This document shows, in pieces, positions 9,127 to 17,842 of a stretch of DNA of 64,000 nucleotides. The translations under genes were made by a program, and so were the position numbers. Below the pieces are notes generated by a model. The model saw nothing but the letters and a program-made list of their open reading frames with translations, was not told where the DNA came from and did not search any database. Each line of letters begins with the position of its first letter. The first letter of the stretch is position 1. Source of the stretch: Nonomuraea sp. PA05 (GTDB lineage: Bacteria > Actinomycetota > Actinomycetes > Streptosporangiales > Streptosporangiaceae); NCBI RefSeq assembly GCF_008086045.1, contig NZ_VSEY01000013.1, positions 216,193-280,192 of the forward strand, read 5' to 3'.

Positions 9127-10562
9127 TACAGTTCCTTCGGTGTGCTGCTGGCTTCGGCGTCCTTGATGACCTTGGCGCCTTCGGCCAGTTGCTGCTGCCA
9201 GCGGCTCAGTTGGTTCTTGGCATGTTTGAGGTAGTCGGCGGCGTTGTTGCGCGCCGAGTCGTAGGCGCCCTCGAAGGCCACCGTTCCGACGAGACCGAAG
9301 CCTGGAAAGCCGGGCGTGGCGTGTCTAATCGCGTTCTCCGCCTTGGCGAACTGGTCTCCCGGTGAGGAGGAGCCGCCCTCGGGGGAGGGAGCGAGGTCGC
9401 TGCCCAGTTTCTGCATGGTGTCGGGAGATGCCTCACGCCAGTCGCCGTAGACGCCTCCGTCGCGTAGAACGGTTGCTCGGTCCTTGGGGGGCTCCGGTTC
9501 GGGTGTGGCCTTGCTCGCGTCGGTGTTCGGGGTTCCCGTGCTGGGGGTTCCGGTGCTCGGGGTTCCGGTGCTGGGGGTTCCGGTGCTCGGAGTTCCGGTG
9601 CTGGGGGTTCCGGTGCTCGGAGTTCCGGTGCTGGGGGTTCCGGTGGTCGGGATTCCGGTGCTCGGGACGCCACCGACACCGCCACCGCCGCTGCCTCCGC
9701 CATCCGATGTCTTCGCGTCGTCTCCTGAGCTTTCACCGCCCTCGGGTGCAGTGCCGCTGCCGGCTTCGGTTGTCGGCGGGGTGGCGGTGGGGGCGCTCAC
9801 CGTCGGGGCGGGGGTTGCGGCAACCGGTTCCGCAAGGCTGGTGGGTGGAGGAGGAGTTTCTGCCAGGTCCTGTGCCGTCGTGGACGTGGACGAGGGCGCT
9901 GTCGTGGCCGGCGTCTCCGCGGCCTGCGTCGCGGTCGTGGCCGGTGCTTCCGTGGTCTGCGTCGCGGTCGTGGCCGGCGTCTCCGCGGCCTGCGTCGCTG
10001 TAGTTGAGGTGGGTACGGGGTCCGGCGGGGCAGGCGCGTCGGGACCGGCGGCTTCGGGACGGGAGGCGCCGGGGCTCGTGGTGGAAGGCTCGGCCGGGAA
10101 GGCCCCAGGCGAGTCGGCATCGCCGCCGTCCGGCCGCCCGCCGTCCGGCCGCCCCTCGCGCGAGCCGGGATAGACGGTCTCGTCCCGTGCTTCGGCCTCG
10201 GCGCCGGACGGTTCCCCTGCCGGATCACCGGTCGCGGCGCCCGGCTCCCATGCCGGGTCTCCGGCCGCCGCCCCCGGCTCCCACGCCGGATCTCCGGCCG
10301 CCGCCCCCGGCTCCCACGCCGGGTCTCCGGCCGCCGCCTCCGGCTCTACGAACCCGGGCTCTCCTGGAGAGCCGCTCACCTGCCCGGGGCCGTCGCCGCT
10401 GGTGGCGTCGGCCGGGCCAGGGTGATTCCAGGAGACATCAAGGCTCGTCGAGCCCGGCGCGGTGGAGGCGGTGACCATGGTCACCTCACTGGCCGCGAGT
10501 GACTGCCGGTCCTCGGCCGTGGCCCAGTTGAGAAGGCTGTCGATACTTCCGAACTCGGCCAT
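9126..10562 (-). CDS. Pro/Thr-rich repetitive protein, third gene of substrate cassette II
   Basis: 478 aa from the ATG preceded by GGGAGG at 5 bases. A longer frame to 10643 exists but would run back over the previous gene. A short N-terminal helical part is followed by about 300 residues of low-complexity sequence: four copies of an EPGAAAGDPAW-like unit, Ala/Thr-rich blocks, then eight or more GTPST pentapeptides. A C-terminal helical domain begins GFPGFGLVG and matches the PFPSFGVIG region of the protein at 14608. No signal peptide is present, so export through ESX is the likely route (inference). Confidence 0.75.
   Translation of the reverse strand: MAEFGSIDSLLNWATAEDRQSLAASEVTMVTASTAPGSTSLDVSWNHPGPADATSGDGPGQVSGSPGEPGFVEPEAAAGDPAWEPGAAAGDPAWEPGAAAGDPAWEPGAATGDPAGEPSGAEAEARDETVYPGSREGRPDGGRPDGGDADSPGAFPAEPSTTSPGASRPEAAGPDAPAPPDPVPTSTTATQAAETPATTATQTTEAPATTATQAAETPATTAPSSTSTTAQDLAETPPPPTSLAEPVAATPAPTVSAPTATPPTTEAGSGTAPEGGESSGDDAKTSDGGGSGGGGVGGVPSTGIPTTGTPSTGTPSTGTPSTGTPSTGTPSTGTPSTGTPSTGTPNTDASKATPEPEPPKDRATVLRDGGVYGDWREASPDTMQKLGSDLAPSPEGGSSSPGDQFAKAENAIRHATPGFPGFGLVGTVAFEGAYDSARNNAADYLKHAKNQLSRWQQQLAEGAKVIKDAEASSTPKEL
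9528..9665. repeat. 15-bp coding tandem repeats (GTPST units)
   Basis: About nine near-identical 15-bp units alternate between ggggttccggtgctg and ggagttccggtgctc on the plus strand. Read on the minus strand they encode GTPST repeated. They are in frame and flexible, typical of a spacer segment rather than a CRISPR. Confidence 0.9.
10232..10347. repeat. 33-bp coding tandem repeats (EPGAAAGDPAW units)
   Basis: Four near-identical 33-bp units encode an 11-residue Glu/Pro/Gly/Ala/Trp motif within the Pro-rich protein. The outermost copy has diverged slightly (Thr and Gly substitutions). Confidence 0.9.
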
Positions 10563-10587
10563 CCACGCCTCCCGAAATTTCTTTCCA

Positions 10588-11880
10588 CTAGCCGATTCGC
10601 TCAGAGACGGCGTCGTCTGTGTCGCCGCCCCAGACGTCGTCATCCTCGAGAAGCCAGGTGTTCTTCTCTCTTTCCTCGGTTTCCCCGGCCGCCGTCCCTG
10701 CCCCCGCCATCGGCATGAACGGCATGCCGCCGCTGACCGCGGAGGCGGGCCTGGCGTTGAGCGGTCCTGTTCCTGAGCCGGTCATGAGATTGCCACCTGT
10801 ACCGGGGCCGGTGGGGGCGGCGTAAGGGTGGCTGCCGTTCGGTGTGGAGGCGTGGTTGCCCGGGTCCCAGCCGGCCGGACGCTGGAAGTCTTCGAGCATG
10901 GTGCCGCCGGCTGACGGTTGCACGCCGCTGGTGTCCGGTATCCCCGCGTTGGTGGTGAGATCCTGGTCAGGGATACCGGACTTCGTGGTACCCATGCCAG
11001 GAGTGCTGGGGTTGCCGTCGTTCAGGTTGCCGTCACCTGGCATGCCGCCGGTGGGATTGGTGCTGCCGGGGACTTCGCCGTCCGTTCCCGCGCCGCTTGA
11101 GTCCGCGTCACCATCGGGGTAGGCCAGGTCCGGAGAGGTGCCGTCCGGCAGGTTGGGCAGGTCTGATTCGACGGACGGGGGCGTGCCGGTGCCGTCCAGG
11201 CCGGGGCCCTGAAGGTCGCCGCCGGGTGGTTTGAATAGGTTCGGGTCGATATGGTAGTCGTCTTGCTCCGGGTCGAAGGTGAGCTCCGGGCCGGGAAGCG
11301 CGTCAGGGTTGAGGGCGGGAATGGCCTTGCGCACAGTGGCGGGGAGCTGCTCGTAGATTCCGAGCAGGTCATTGTTGAGCAGTCGCAGATGCTGGCCGGC
11401 GAGCTCGTCCCGGGAGCCCCAGTCCCACCCCCCGTTCATCGTCCGGTAGTAGCCGGGGATGCTGTCGTCCCAGGTCGCGTAGTTGTTCGTGCTCCACGAC
11501 CCGCTCTTGTCCTGGACGAAGTCCTGGTGCTGCCGTAACCGCTTGCCGAGCGCCTGTAGCTGCTGGCCCACTGCCCGGAACTTCTCCGCCAGCTCGCGGG
11601 CGGTGGCGTGCAGGGTGCGCAGGGACTGCTGCGATTCGACGGACGAGGTCCCTTCCCAGACCTGAGCCATCACCACCGCCTGCGACATCAGGGTGTCCTT
11701 CAGCGTGGTGAGTTTGACCGCGGCGGCCAGGTAGGAATCTGCCATGCGCTCGAAGGTCGCCGGGTCGATCTTCATGAAGAAACGCGTGACCGTTGCGACG
11801 CTCCGGCCGTCGTCCTCGACGGAGAACTCCACCTTTCCGGCCGGGCGAAGGTCGATCTTGTCCGTCAGGTTCTCAGCCAT
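10588..11880 (-). CDS. WXG/PPE-like ESX substrate with long disordered tail and conserved C-terminal motif (cassette II, second gene)
   Basis: 430 aa beginning at an ATG one base after the previous stop. The N-terminal ~180 residues are helical with a WXG-type turn at Trp75 (QVWEG), followed by HATARELAEKF. A 200-residue Gly/Pro/Asp-rich tail carries repeated Pro-Asp-Gly motifs. The last ~45 residues hold a motif shared with the proteins at 14608 and 15741: GMPFMPM, an acidic/ER stretch, TWLLEDDDVWGG and a terminal RIG. There is no signal peptide. It probably pairs with the small protein encoded just upstream and leaves through the ESX channel. Confidence 0.82.
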   Translation of the reverse strand: MAENLTDKIDLRPAGKVEFSVEDDGRSVATVTRFFMKIDPATFERMADSYLAAAVKLTTLKDTLMSQAVVMAQVWEGTSSVESQQSLRTLHATARELAEKFRAVGQQLQALGKRLRQHQDFVQDKSGSWSTNNYATWDDSIPGYYRTMNGGWDWGSRDELAGQHLRLLNNDLLGIYEQLPATVRKAIPALNPDALPGPELTFDPEQDDYHIDPNLFKPPGGDLQGPGLDGTGTPPSVESDLPNLPDGTSPDLAYPDGDADSSGAGTDGEVPGSTNPTGGMPGDGNLNDGNPSTPGMGTTKSGIPDQDLTTNAGIPDTSGVQPSAGGTMLEDFQRPAGWDPGNHASTPNGSHPYAAPTGPGTGGNLMTGSGTGPLNARPASAVSGGMPFMPMAGAGTAAGETEEREKNTWLLEDDDVWGGDTDDAVSERIG

Positions 11881-11881
11881 C

Positions 11882-12265
11882 TCATCTCTCGTTCGCCTGG
11901 TTGGCCTGCCTGTAACTCGCCGCGCTCGCGCCGATCAGCCTGACTGCGGCTTCGGCCGCTGGGGTGAGCTCGCTGTAAATCGCGGTCAGCGTTTCGTGAC
12001 TCTTCTTCAGTGCGTCGGCGAAGAGAACGCCACCATCCCACTTGCCTACGTCCTCGATCGCCTCGTCGAGCATGCTCACTGTGAAGCTGTGAGATTGCAC
12101 ATCCGAAAGGGAGCCTTCGCCACCGCTGGACAACCCGTTCAGTGCCCCCCGAAGAGCGGCGGCCACAGCGTCGAATTTATCCGGGTCGTACTGGACGGTG
12201 TCTCTGTCCGCGACAAGTCCGGGCCAGTTCTGCTCCAGTTCTGGCCCGTCATCCGCTGCTGCCAC
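11882..12265 (-). CDS. Small WXG100-like helical protein (cassette II, first gene)
   Basis: 127 aa from a GTG with GGGAGG five bases upstream. It is predicted almost wholly helical, with Trp76 in GKWDGG at a central turn and Ala-rich helices on both sides. The layout equals the 125-aa protein at 17075. It lies one base upstream of the large WXG/PPE-like gene, so it may form a heterodimer with it in the way CFP-10/ESAT-6 or PE/PPE pairs do. The first gene of a minus-strand operon that runs to 8443. Confidence 0.75.
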   Translation of the reverse strand: MAAADDGPELEQNWPGLVADRDTVQYDPDKFDAVAAALRGALNGLSSGGEGSLSDVQSHSFTVSMLDEAIEDVGKWDGGVLFADALKKSHETLTAIYSELTPAAEAAVRLIGASAASYRQANQANER

Positions 12266-12380
12266 AATATCCTCCCGCAGGCGGCTGATCGCGTCAGCCT
12301 GCTCGACTTTGTTTCCTTCGGCAAAAGGGTGACATTCACCCCTACCGATGCTCCGCAGAATGTGCGTACCATTGGTCGGC
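12266..12380. promoter_or_regulatory. Divergent promoter region between cassette II and eccB
   Basis: 115 bases separate the divergent starts at 12265 and 12381. It holds an inverted repeat, GGGTGA-CAT-TCACCC, at 12327-12341, a candidate operator acting on either gene. I cannot assign -10/-35 boxes with confidence. Confidence 0.5.
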
Positions 12381-13811
12381 GTGCAGACCCGTAAAGATCT
12401 TTATCAGGCTCATAAATTCCTGACCCAGCGACTGGGTCTGGCGCTGCTGCAAGGTGAGCCCGACCTTCCCGAGTCGCCTATGCGGCGATACAATGTGGGA
12501 ACGTTCGCCGGTATTCTTCTGATGGTGCTGATAATCGCCGGGTTCGGAATCTGGGGCATGCTCCAGCCCGGCGGGGCCACCAAACTCAAAGAGGCTGGCC
12601 AATTGCTTGTCGAGGAGGAGACCGGCGCCTCCTATATCTACAACCAGGGTGACGGAAAGCTGCAGCCTGTCGCGAATTACGTCTCCGCCAGGCTCCTGCT
12701 GGACAGCCAGGAGATCAAGGTCCGTACGGTGTCGGCGAAGTCCCTGGCCGGGCTGGGCAGAGGGCAGAAGATCGGCATCCCCGGCGCGCCGGACTCGCTG
12801 CCCGGACCGGAGGAGATGGTCAAGTCGCCCTGGACGGTCTGCGTCGTCGAGCAGACCGACGCGACCGGGGTCCGCCGGTCGTACGTCACGCTGCTGGGCG
12901 GGATCGACGTCGGCGGAGCGCCCGTGGGCGGTGACGCGCTGGTCGTCGACGACGGGCAGCAGAACTGGGTGCTGTGGAACAACCAGCGCATGCTCGTCAA
13001 GAACCTGCGCCGGCTCACCGACCAGGCGCCGCGCAAGGTGCCGGCCTCCTGGGTGAACGCCATTCCCGCCGGACCGGACTTCGCCGCGCCCGCGGTTCCG
13101 CAGCGCGGCACGCGGGTGACGGGCCCCGGCGGCTTCCCCGCGCGGGTCGGGCAGATCTTCACGGCCGCCTCCATTCCCGGCACGCCGGATCGCTGGTACG
13201 TCCTGCTCGCCGATGGTCTGGCGCCGATCAGCCAGACCCAGGCGTCGCTCCTGCTGCAGGACCCGGACAGCAAGACCGCCTACGGCAAGGGGCAGGTGCG
13301 CCAGATCGCCGTCGACGCGGCCACGGTCAACGCCGCCAAGATCTCCGAGCATCGTGTCCTGGGAGGCGGGCTGCCGGCCATCATGCCGCGCTTCCGCACG
13401 CCGGAGGCCGCCACGCCCCTGTGCGCCGTGTACGCCGACACGGCCAAGGGTTCTGTGCGGGCGCGACTGACGACCGGCGCCACGATGCCCCTCCCCAAGC
13501 CGGCGAACAGCGGCGGCCCCGGTCACGTCGACCAGGTGCTGCTTCCCCCGGGCGGTGCGGCGCTGGCCGGTCGGCTTCCCGGAGAAGGACAGGCGGGCGG
13601 GATCAACGAGTACTCCCTCGTCACCGATCAGGGCCTGCGGTTCCGGCTCGCGTCCGCCGAGGTCGTGGAGAAGCTGGGTTATGACGTCACTCATGTGGCA
13701 CCGGTTCCCGCGCACGTGCTGCGGCTGATCCCGGAGGGCCCGCTGCTGGACCCCGCCTCTGCACGGATGCCCGTCACGGAGGTGACCGCCCGTCGTCTTA
13801 CCGGCCGGTAA
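12381..13811 (+). CDS. eccB: Type VII secretion core component EccB
   Basis: EccB is a membrane-anchored periplasmic-side part of the ESX core. I chose the GTG giving the family N-terminus MQTRKDLYQAHKFL (476 aa). No clear ribosome site precedes it, and ATGs at 12348 and 12360 are in frame. One membrane helix at about residues 39-62 (VGTFAGILLMVLIIAGFGIWGML) is followed by a large extracytoplasmic beta-rich domain with two cysteines (TVCVVE, PLCAVY) at the usual EccB positions. It faces cassette I convergently, with only four bases between stops. Confidence 0.93.
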   Translation: MQTRKDLYQAHKFLTQRLGLALLQGEPDLPESPMRRYNVGTFAGILLMVLIIAGFGIWGMLQPGGATKLKEAGQLLVEEETGASYIYNQGDGKLQPVANYVSARLLLDSQEIKVRTVSAKSLAGLGRGQKIGIPGAPDSLPGPEEMVKSPWTVCVVEQTDATGVRRSYVTLLGGIDVGGAPVGGDALVVDDGQQNWVLWNNQRMLVKNLRRLTDQAPRKVPASWVNAIPAGPDFAAPAVPQRGTRVTGPGGFPARVGQIFTAASIPGTPDRWYVLLADGLAPISQTQASLLLQDPDSKTAYGKGQVRQIAVDAATVNAAKISEHRVLGGGLPAIMPRFRTPEAATPLCAVYADTAKGSVRARLTTGATMPLPKPANSGGPGHVDQVLLPPGGAALAGRLPGEGQAGGINEYSLVTDQGLRFRLASAEVVEKLGYDVTHVAPVPAHVLRLIPEGPLLDPASARMPVTEVTARRLTGR

Positions 13812-13815
13812 GCCA

Positions 13816-14607
13816 TCAGCCCTGCCCAGGCAGGGCGAGGCCGCCACTCTGGAGGTCGGGTCGAGCCGGGGTGAGCTTGCCCGACGTCTCGTCGTACACC
13901 AGGCTGGCGGAATCGCCGAACTCCGGCACACCACCGGACTTCAGCACGTCCAGCTCGGTCGGTATCGCCGTCAGCGTGGGGAACAGTTTCCCCGCGGTCT
14001 CCGACTGCTGGGTGACCATGTACAGCAGACCCACGAATACCGTCAGCGCCATACCATGCTTGACCAGCAGGTTCTTCCCCGCCTTCGCCGCGGCCCTGCC
14101 GAGCTTCTCCGACAGTTTCTGGGCGAACGCGGCGGTGAGCAGGTTACGGCGAAGAACCTCCAGGGTCACACCGATCGCCATCAGGAAACTCGCGATGCCC
14201 ATGCAGGCATACGCCCCGGCGTGATACAGCTTCGCGCTCTGGTCGACCGCCTCGCCCGTGGTGTCGCGGGTCGACTTGAGCGACTCGATCGACTTGGTGA
14301 AGGCGTCGTACGCCACCTGGAACTGTTCGAACGCGGCGCCTTCCCAGGTGGCCTTCTCCTTGTCCTGGAGTGTGGCCTTCAGTTCCTCGAGCATCTTCTG
14401 CAGATCGGCCAGCTCTGAAGCGGTTCCGCCGTTCTCAGTGGTCCGCCAGCTCTTCGCCGAATCCGACATCCGTCCCGGGCTGGAGATCATGACACCGATC
14501 ATCGCGACGATGTAGAACGCCCACGGTCGCCTGATCAGGACCGTTGCGGCGAAAGACGCCATGCCGAACGCCGTCCAGTAGAGCGCCTCTCCGTTTTCGT
14601 GACTCAT
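13816..14607 (-). CDS. Membrane protein with embedded WXG-type hairpin, fourth gene of cassette I
   Basis: 263 aa whose ATG directly follows the previous stop (TAGATG). It has two N-terminal hydrophobic segments, then a soluble helical hairpin whose turn contains ATWEG (Trp88), then membrane helices at CMGIASFLMAIGV and ALTVFVGLLYMV, and a polar C-terminus. The combination of a WXG100-like hairpin between membrane segments matches the 227-aa protein at 8443. The family function is unknown to me; co-transcription with ESX substrates implies a role at the secretion apparatus. Confidence 0.78.
   Translation of the reverse strand: MSHENGEALYWTAFGMASFAATVLIRRPWAFYIVAMIGVMISSPGRMSDSAKSWRTTENGGTASELADLQKMLEELKATLQDKEKATWEGAAFEQFQVAYDAFTKSIESLKSTRDTTGEAVDQSAKLYHAGAYACMGIASFLMAIGVTLEVLRRNLLTAAFAQKLSEKLGRAAAKAGKNLLVKHGMALTVFVGLLYMVTQQSETAGKLFPTLTAIPTELDVLKSGGVPEFGDSASLVYDETSGKLTPARPDLQSGGLALPGQG
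13819..13836. terminator. Short hairpin at the eccB / cassette I convergence
   Basis: gccctgc and gcagggc form a 7-bp stem with a 4-base loop, overlapping the last codons of the minus-strand gene and just beyond the eccB stop. It is a plausible shared terminator, though small and without a U-tract. Confidence 0.45.
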
Positions 14608-15744
14608 CTATCTCTCCTGGCCGATGATCTCGGGCGCGATGTCCTCGTCGCCGTCCCAGATGGCTTCGTCCTGTGACAGCAGCGAGCTTCCCTCGCGGTC
14701 GCGCTCGTCGGTGCCGCTGCCGGCGCCCGACATGGGCATCATGGGCATCATCGGCATGCCGCTGCCCATGCTGCCCGCCGTGGCCGTACCTGGTGGGCGC
14801 GGACCTGCGCCCGCGCCGCTGCCGGTCGGCGAGCCGTAGGTGGTCCCTGGACGTGTGCTCGTGTCAGCCGGATTCGGCACGCCGTTGAGCTGCTGCGTCC
14901 TGGGGTCGTACGAGGAAAGGCCGGTCTTGTCCTGCTGGGGGTTGAGAACGGAATCGAGGTCGGGAACCTTCGTGTTCGGGTTGTCGAGGCCGGGCGAGCC
15001 GATGTCCGGGACGTTCGCCGTCGGCAGGTCTGTGTCCGGGGTACCGGCATCGGGCAGGCCGGAACCGGAGGGATCGGTGCCCGGCAGATCGGCGCTCGGA
15101 ACGTTCGAGCCGGGCAGGTCCGCGCCCGGAAGGTTCGGGTCGGGCAGGCTGGGGTCGGAAGGATCTGCCTCCGGCATCTCCGGCGTCTCCGGCATCTCCG
15201 GGGTCTCCGGCATCTCCGGGGTCTCTGGCATCTCTGGGCTCGACGGGCCATCGACGCTGGGCCCTGGGCCCTGCTGTGCAGGTGGTGGGGTACCGCGTTC
15301 GTCGTCGGCATCCCGGTAGTTCGCGGCGGCCTTCTTCAGCGCGGCCTTCCAGCTCTCCAGCGCCTTCTTGCCCTCTTCCAGGGCGGAGGAGTGGCGCTCG
15401 ATCGCCTTGTCGTGGATGGTGGCGATCTTGTAGCCGATCACGCCGAAGCTGGGGAACGGCACGCCCAGGTCACCGGCCTTGGCCTGCAACGAGTCGATGG
15501 ACGCCTTGGGGGCGTCGATCCGCTGGCTCGCGAGATCCAGTCCGTCTGCGCTGAAGGAGATATGCGACGAAGGAGGCTCCGGGTCCTCGGCCGCCACCGG
15601 CATGCCGCCGTAGGTCAGGTACGGCCACTGACCGGCACCGGTCGGCTGCTGGCCGGTGCCGGTGGGCTGCTGGCCGGAGCCGGTGGGCTGCTGGCCGGTG
15701 CCGGTGGGCTGCTGGCCGCTGCCGGCAGGCTGCTGGTCGCTCAT
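14608..15744 (-). CDS. Pro/Gly-rich ESX substrate-like protein with conserved C-terminal motif (cassette I, third gene)
   Basis: 378 aa; its ATG overlaps the upstream stop (ATGA). The N-terminus is four to five GQQPTG repeats. A helical domain of about 90 residues contains PFPSFGVIG and matches the C-terminal domain of the protein at 9126. An EMPETP repeat and a long Asp/Pro/Gly-rich region follow. The C-terminus holds GMPMMPMMPM, an acidic DER stretch, LLSQDEAIWDG and IIGQER, the motif shared with the neighbours at 10588 and 15741. No signal peptide is visible. Confidence 0.8.
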   Translation of the reverse strand: MSDQQPAGSGQQPTGTGQQPTGSGQQPTGTGQQPTGAGQWPYLTYGGMPVAAEDPEPPSSHISFSADGLDLASQRIDAPKASIDSLQAKAGDLGVPFPSFGVIGYKIATIHDKAIERHSSALEEGKKALESWKAALKKAAANYRDADDERGTPPPAQQGPGPSVDGPSSPEMPETPEMPETPEMPETPEMPEADPSDPSLPDPNLPGADLPGSNVPSADLPGTDPSGSGLPDAGTPDTDLPTANVPDIGSPGLDNPNTKVPDLDSVLNPQQDKTGLSSYDPRTQQLNGVPNPADTSTRPGTTYGSPTGSGAGAGPRPPGTATAGSMGSGMPMMPMMPMSGAGSGTDERDREGSSLLSQDEAIWDGDEDIAPEIIGQER

Positions 15745-17072
15745 CCGATGACCGCGTCTGTCACGTCATGGCTACCGCCGTTCCAGGATGACTTGTCCTC
15801 CGGCACGAACGTCGTGCGTTCCAGGTCGCCGCCGACGTCATTCCCCATCACGCCACCGGCCGGCATCATCGGCATGTACGGCATGTTCGACACCCCTGTC
15901 CCGCTTCCGCCCCGCATCGGCGCGAGTGCCGCAGCGGGTGTGTACGAACCGGTCGAAGGGCCGATCACCGAGGGGGCGGCGGGGGGTGCCGTGCTCACCG
16001 GGAGCTCGCCGATCGTGGCCGGCGCGACGGCCGCGGGAGGGTGGTACGCCGAGGCCTCGGTCCGGGTGGGATCGATGTCGGCGGGGACATCGTCGAGGCC
16101 GGTCCTGTCCTCGGCACCGATCACCGGTGCGGTGGGCTCGTCCCGCGTGTCCGCCTCAGGGTCGCGATCCCGATCGGCGTCCTGCCCGACGGGCTGTTCC
16201 TGGGCAGCGGGGTCACCTCCGCCGTCCGGCTGCTCCTGAGCACCACTTCGATCCTCGCCGGGGGCCGGCTGCGCCTCCGGCCGGCTCGCGGGCGGAGAGC
16301 CGGTGTCCGCGGCCGGACGTTCTTCATCCCGCTCGCCATCCGCAGGATTCTCGCTCCGGCCGTCCGCGTCGCCGGTCTGTGCGGCGTTCCCACCGTCGCG
16401 GCCGGTGGAAGAGTGGCCGGCCGTAGACGCCTCGGTCCCGCTCCTGCTCTGGTAGACGACCGTGATCGAGGCGCTGGACGCGGACGGGTTCGTCACCGTC
16501 GGCAGTTCATAGGTGACGCTGGACGGCAGCGAGGTGATCTGAAGGTTCTGGATCTTCTCGTTGAGTCTCTTCAGTGCCTCCTGCGCCATGGCGTTCTCGA
16601 CGAGGGTGACCTCATCTCCGGCGAGGCTGAGCCCTCTGCTGAATTTCTCGTTGAATCGGATGAGCGCCTGGACCCGCTCGTGGTTCCTGTCCACCTGGAT
16701 GCCGTCGACCTCGGCGATCGCCGTGGCGGTGTACTCGGCGTAGCGCTGCAGGCACCAACCCGTGTCGGCGCACTTCAGCGCCAGCTCGCGCCCGGTCGCG
16801 TACAGCAGCTCCAGTGCCACGCGCGCCTTGTCGGCATCCGGCCCCTTCCAGATGGTGAGGATCTTGCCCGCGTGGGTCATGATTCCCACGGTGGCGGTGA
16901 CGAGCGCGTTGGCCAGCATGTCGTACGCCGATGCGGCCTTCATGATCTGCTCGTGCTGAGCCGTCCCGAGAAGCTGCCGGATCGTGTCCTTCGGATGCGG
17001 CTCCGTCTGACCGGTGGGGGGCGGGCCCGACCAGATGGTGAGGGTTTTTCGCTCCGCGCCGCTGCCGGCCAT
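15741..17072 (-). CDS. WXG/PPE-like ESX substrate with long acidic tail and conserved C-terminal motif (cassette I, second gene)
   Basis: 443 aa starting two bases after the previous stop. The helical N-terminal ~180 residues carry a turn at Trp75 (TIWKG), the same residue number as in the paralogue at 10588, followed by YATGRELALKC. A Glu/Asp/Pro/Gln-rich tail follows. The C-terminus reads NMPYMPMMPAGG, then an ER stretch, VPEDKSSWNGG and a terminal VIG. These traits fit an ESX-exported partner protein. Confidence 0.82.
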   Translation of the reverse strand: MAGSGAERKTLTIWSGPPPTGQTEPHPKDTIRQLLGTAQHEQIMKAASAYDMLANALVTATVGIMTHAGKILTIWKGPDADKARVALELLYATGRELALKCADTGWCLQRYAEYTATAIAEVDGIQVDRNHERVQALIRFNEKFSRGLSLAGDEVTLVENAMAQEALKRLNEKIQNLQITSLPSSVTYELPTVTNPSASSASITVVYQSRSGTEASTAGHSSTGRDGGNAAQTGDADGRSENPADGERDEERPAADTGSPPASRPEAQPAPGEDRSGAQEQPDGGGDPAAQEQPVGQDADRDRDPEADTRDEPTAPVIGAEDRTGLDDVPADIDPTRTEASAYHPPAAVAPATIGELPVSTAPPAAPSVIGPSTGSYTPAAALAPMRGGSGTGVSNMPYMPMMPAGGVMGNDVGGDLERTTFVPEDKSSWNGGSHDVTDAVIG

Positions 17073-17074
17073 GG

Positions 17075-17452
17075 TCAGGCGCCCTCGCTTCGCAGGTCCG
17101 CTTCGGCATGGTTGCTCGCGCTCGCCTCGACTGCCGCGACCACGCTCTTGTATGCCTTGATGAACTCCGCGTAGACCTGTCCGAGTTGCTGTCCCGCGCC
17201 GTCGCCCGCCGCCGCGCCGAAGGTCTTGGCGTCAGCCCACTGCCCGAACGGAGTGGCGCCGACGTGGATGTCGGCGACGGCCGATCCATCGCCGCCGGCC
17301 TTCTCGACAGCCTCGATGCTCTTCGCCAGTTCCGCGGCGACCGCTCGCATCGTGGAGGGCTCGTGCACCCTTCCATCGCTTTTGATCAGCTCAGCCGTGT
17401 ACGGATCGATGAAGAGAGGATCGACTGGCGGGTCGGTATCCGGCGTACCCAT
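17075..17452 (-). CDS. Small WXG100/PE-like helical protein (cassette I, first gene)
   Basis: 125 aa from the ATG with AGGGG upstream; a GTG one codon earlier is also possible. Helix, turn at Trp72 (PFGQWADAK), helix, resembling ESX secretion-associated proteins of about 100-125 residues. It precedes the 443-aa WXG/PPE-like gene by two bases, which suggests a secreted heterodimer. Similar in layout to the protein at 11882. Confidence 0.75.
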   Translation of the reverse strand: MGTPDTDPPVDPLFIDPYTAELIKSDGRVHEPSTMRAVAAELAKSIEAVEKAGGDGSAVADIHVGATPFGQWADAKTFGAAAGDGAGQQLGQVYAEFIKAYKSVVAAVEASASNHAEADLRSEGA

Positions 17453-17521
17453 CACTTACCCCTGCGGACGAGAGCTCCCGGCCACCGCGGTGACCGAGAG
17501 CGAAGGCGCGGACGATGACGG

Positions 17522-17827
17522 TCAGTTCGTCCAGATGGCGATGTTGCGCTGCTCGGCGGCCTGGTAGTTGCCCTTGGCGATGTTGACGGCCTTGGCCGCC
17601 TCGAACAACTGCAGGCCCATCGCCTGCTCGTGCTTGTTCCACTCGTCCTTCGCGAAGTTGAAGAACTGCTCGGCCTCGCCCTCCCAGCTGGCACCGAGCT
17701 CCTTCTTGATGTCGGCGAACAGATCGTCGGTAGCCCTGTCCAGGTCGGTGACGATCTTCTTGAGCTGCTCGTACGCCTGCTCCATGCTGCCGAACTTGAC
17801 GTACGTGTGATCATCGGGAACGGTCAT
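17522..17827 (-). CDS. WXG100 family protein (ESAT-6/CFP-10 type)
   Basis: 101 aa, the canonical WXG100 length, with the motif at Trp48 (GASWEGEAEQFF) in the hairpin turn between two amphipathic helices. The ribosome site CGGAG precedes the ATG. It is the second gene of a pair with the WXG100 gene at 17843 (15 bases apart), so the two products probably form the secreted heterodimer that defines this ESX system. The C-terminal helix does not show a clear YxxxD/E export signal. Confidence 0.9.
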   Translation of the reverse strand: MTVPDDHTYVKFGSMEQAYEQLKKIVTDLDRATDDLFADIKKELGASWEGEAEQFFNFAKDEWNKHEQAMGLQLFEAAKAVNIAKGNYQAAEQRNIAIWTN

Positions 17828-17842
17828 TGCGATCTCCGTGGG

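Noticed and set aside
9528..10347. Regular repeats that could suggest a CRISPR array
   Set aside because: The units are contiguous with no spacers, are multiples of three and encode peptide repeats in a real reading frame.
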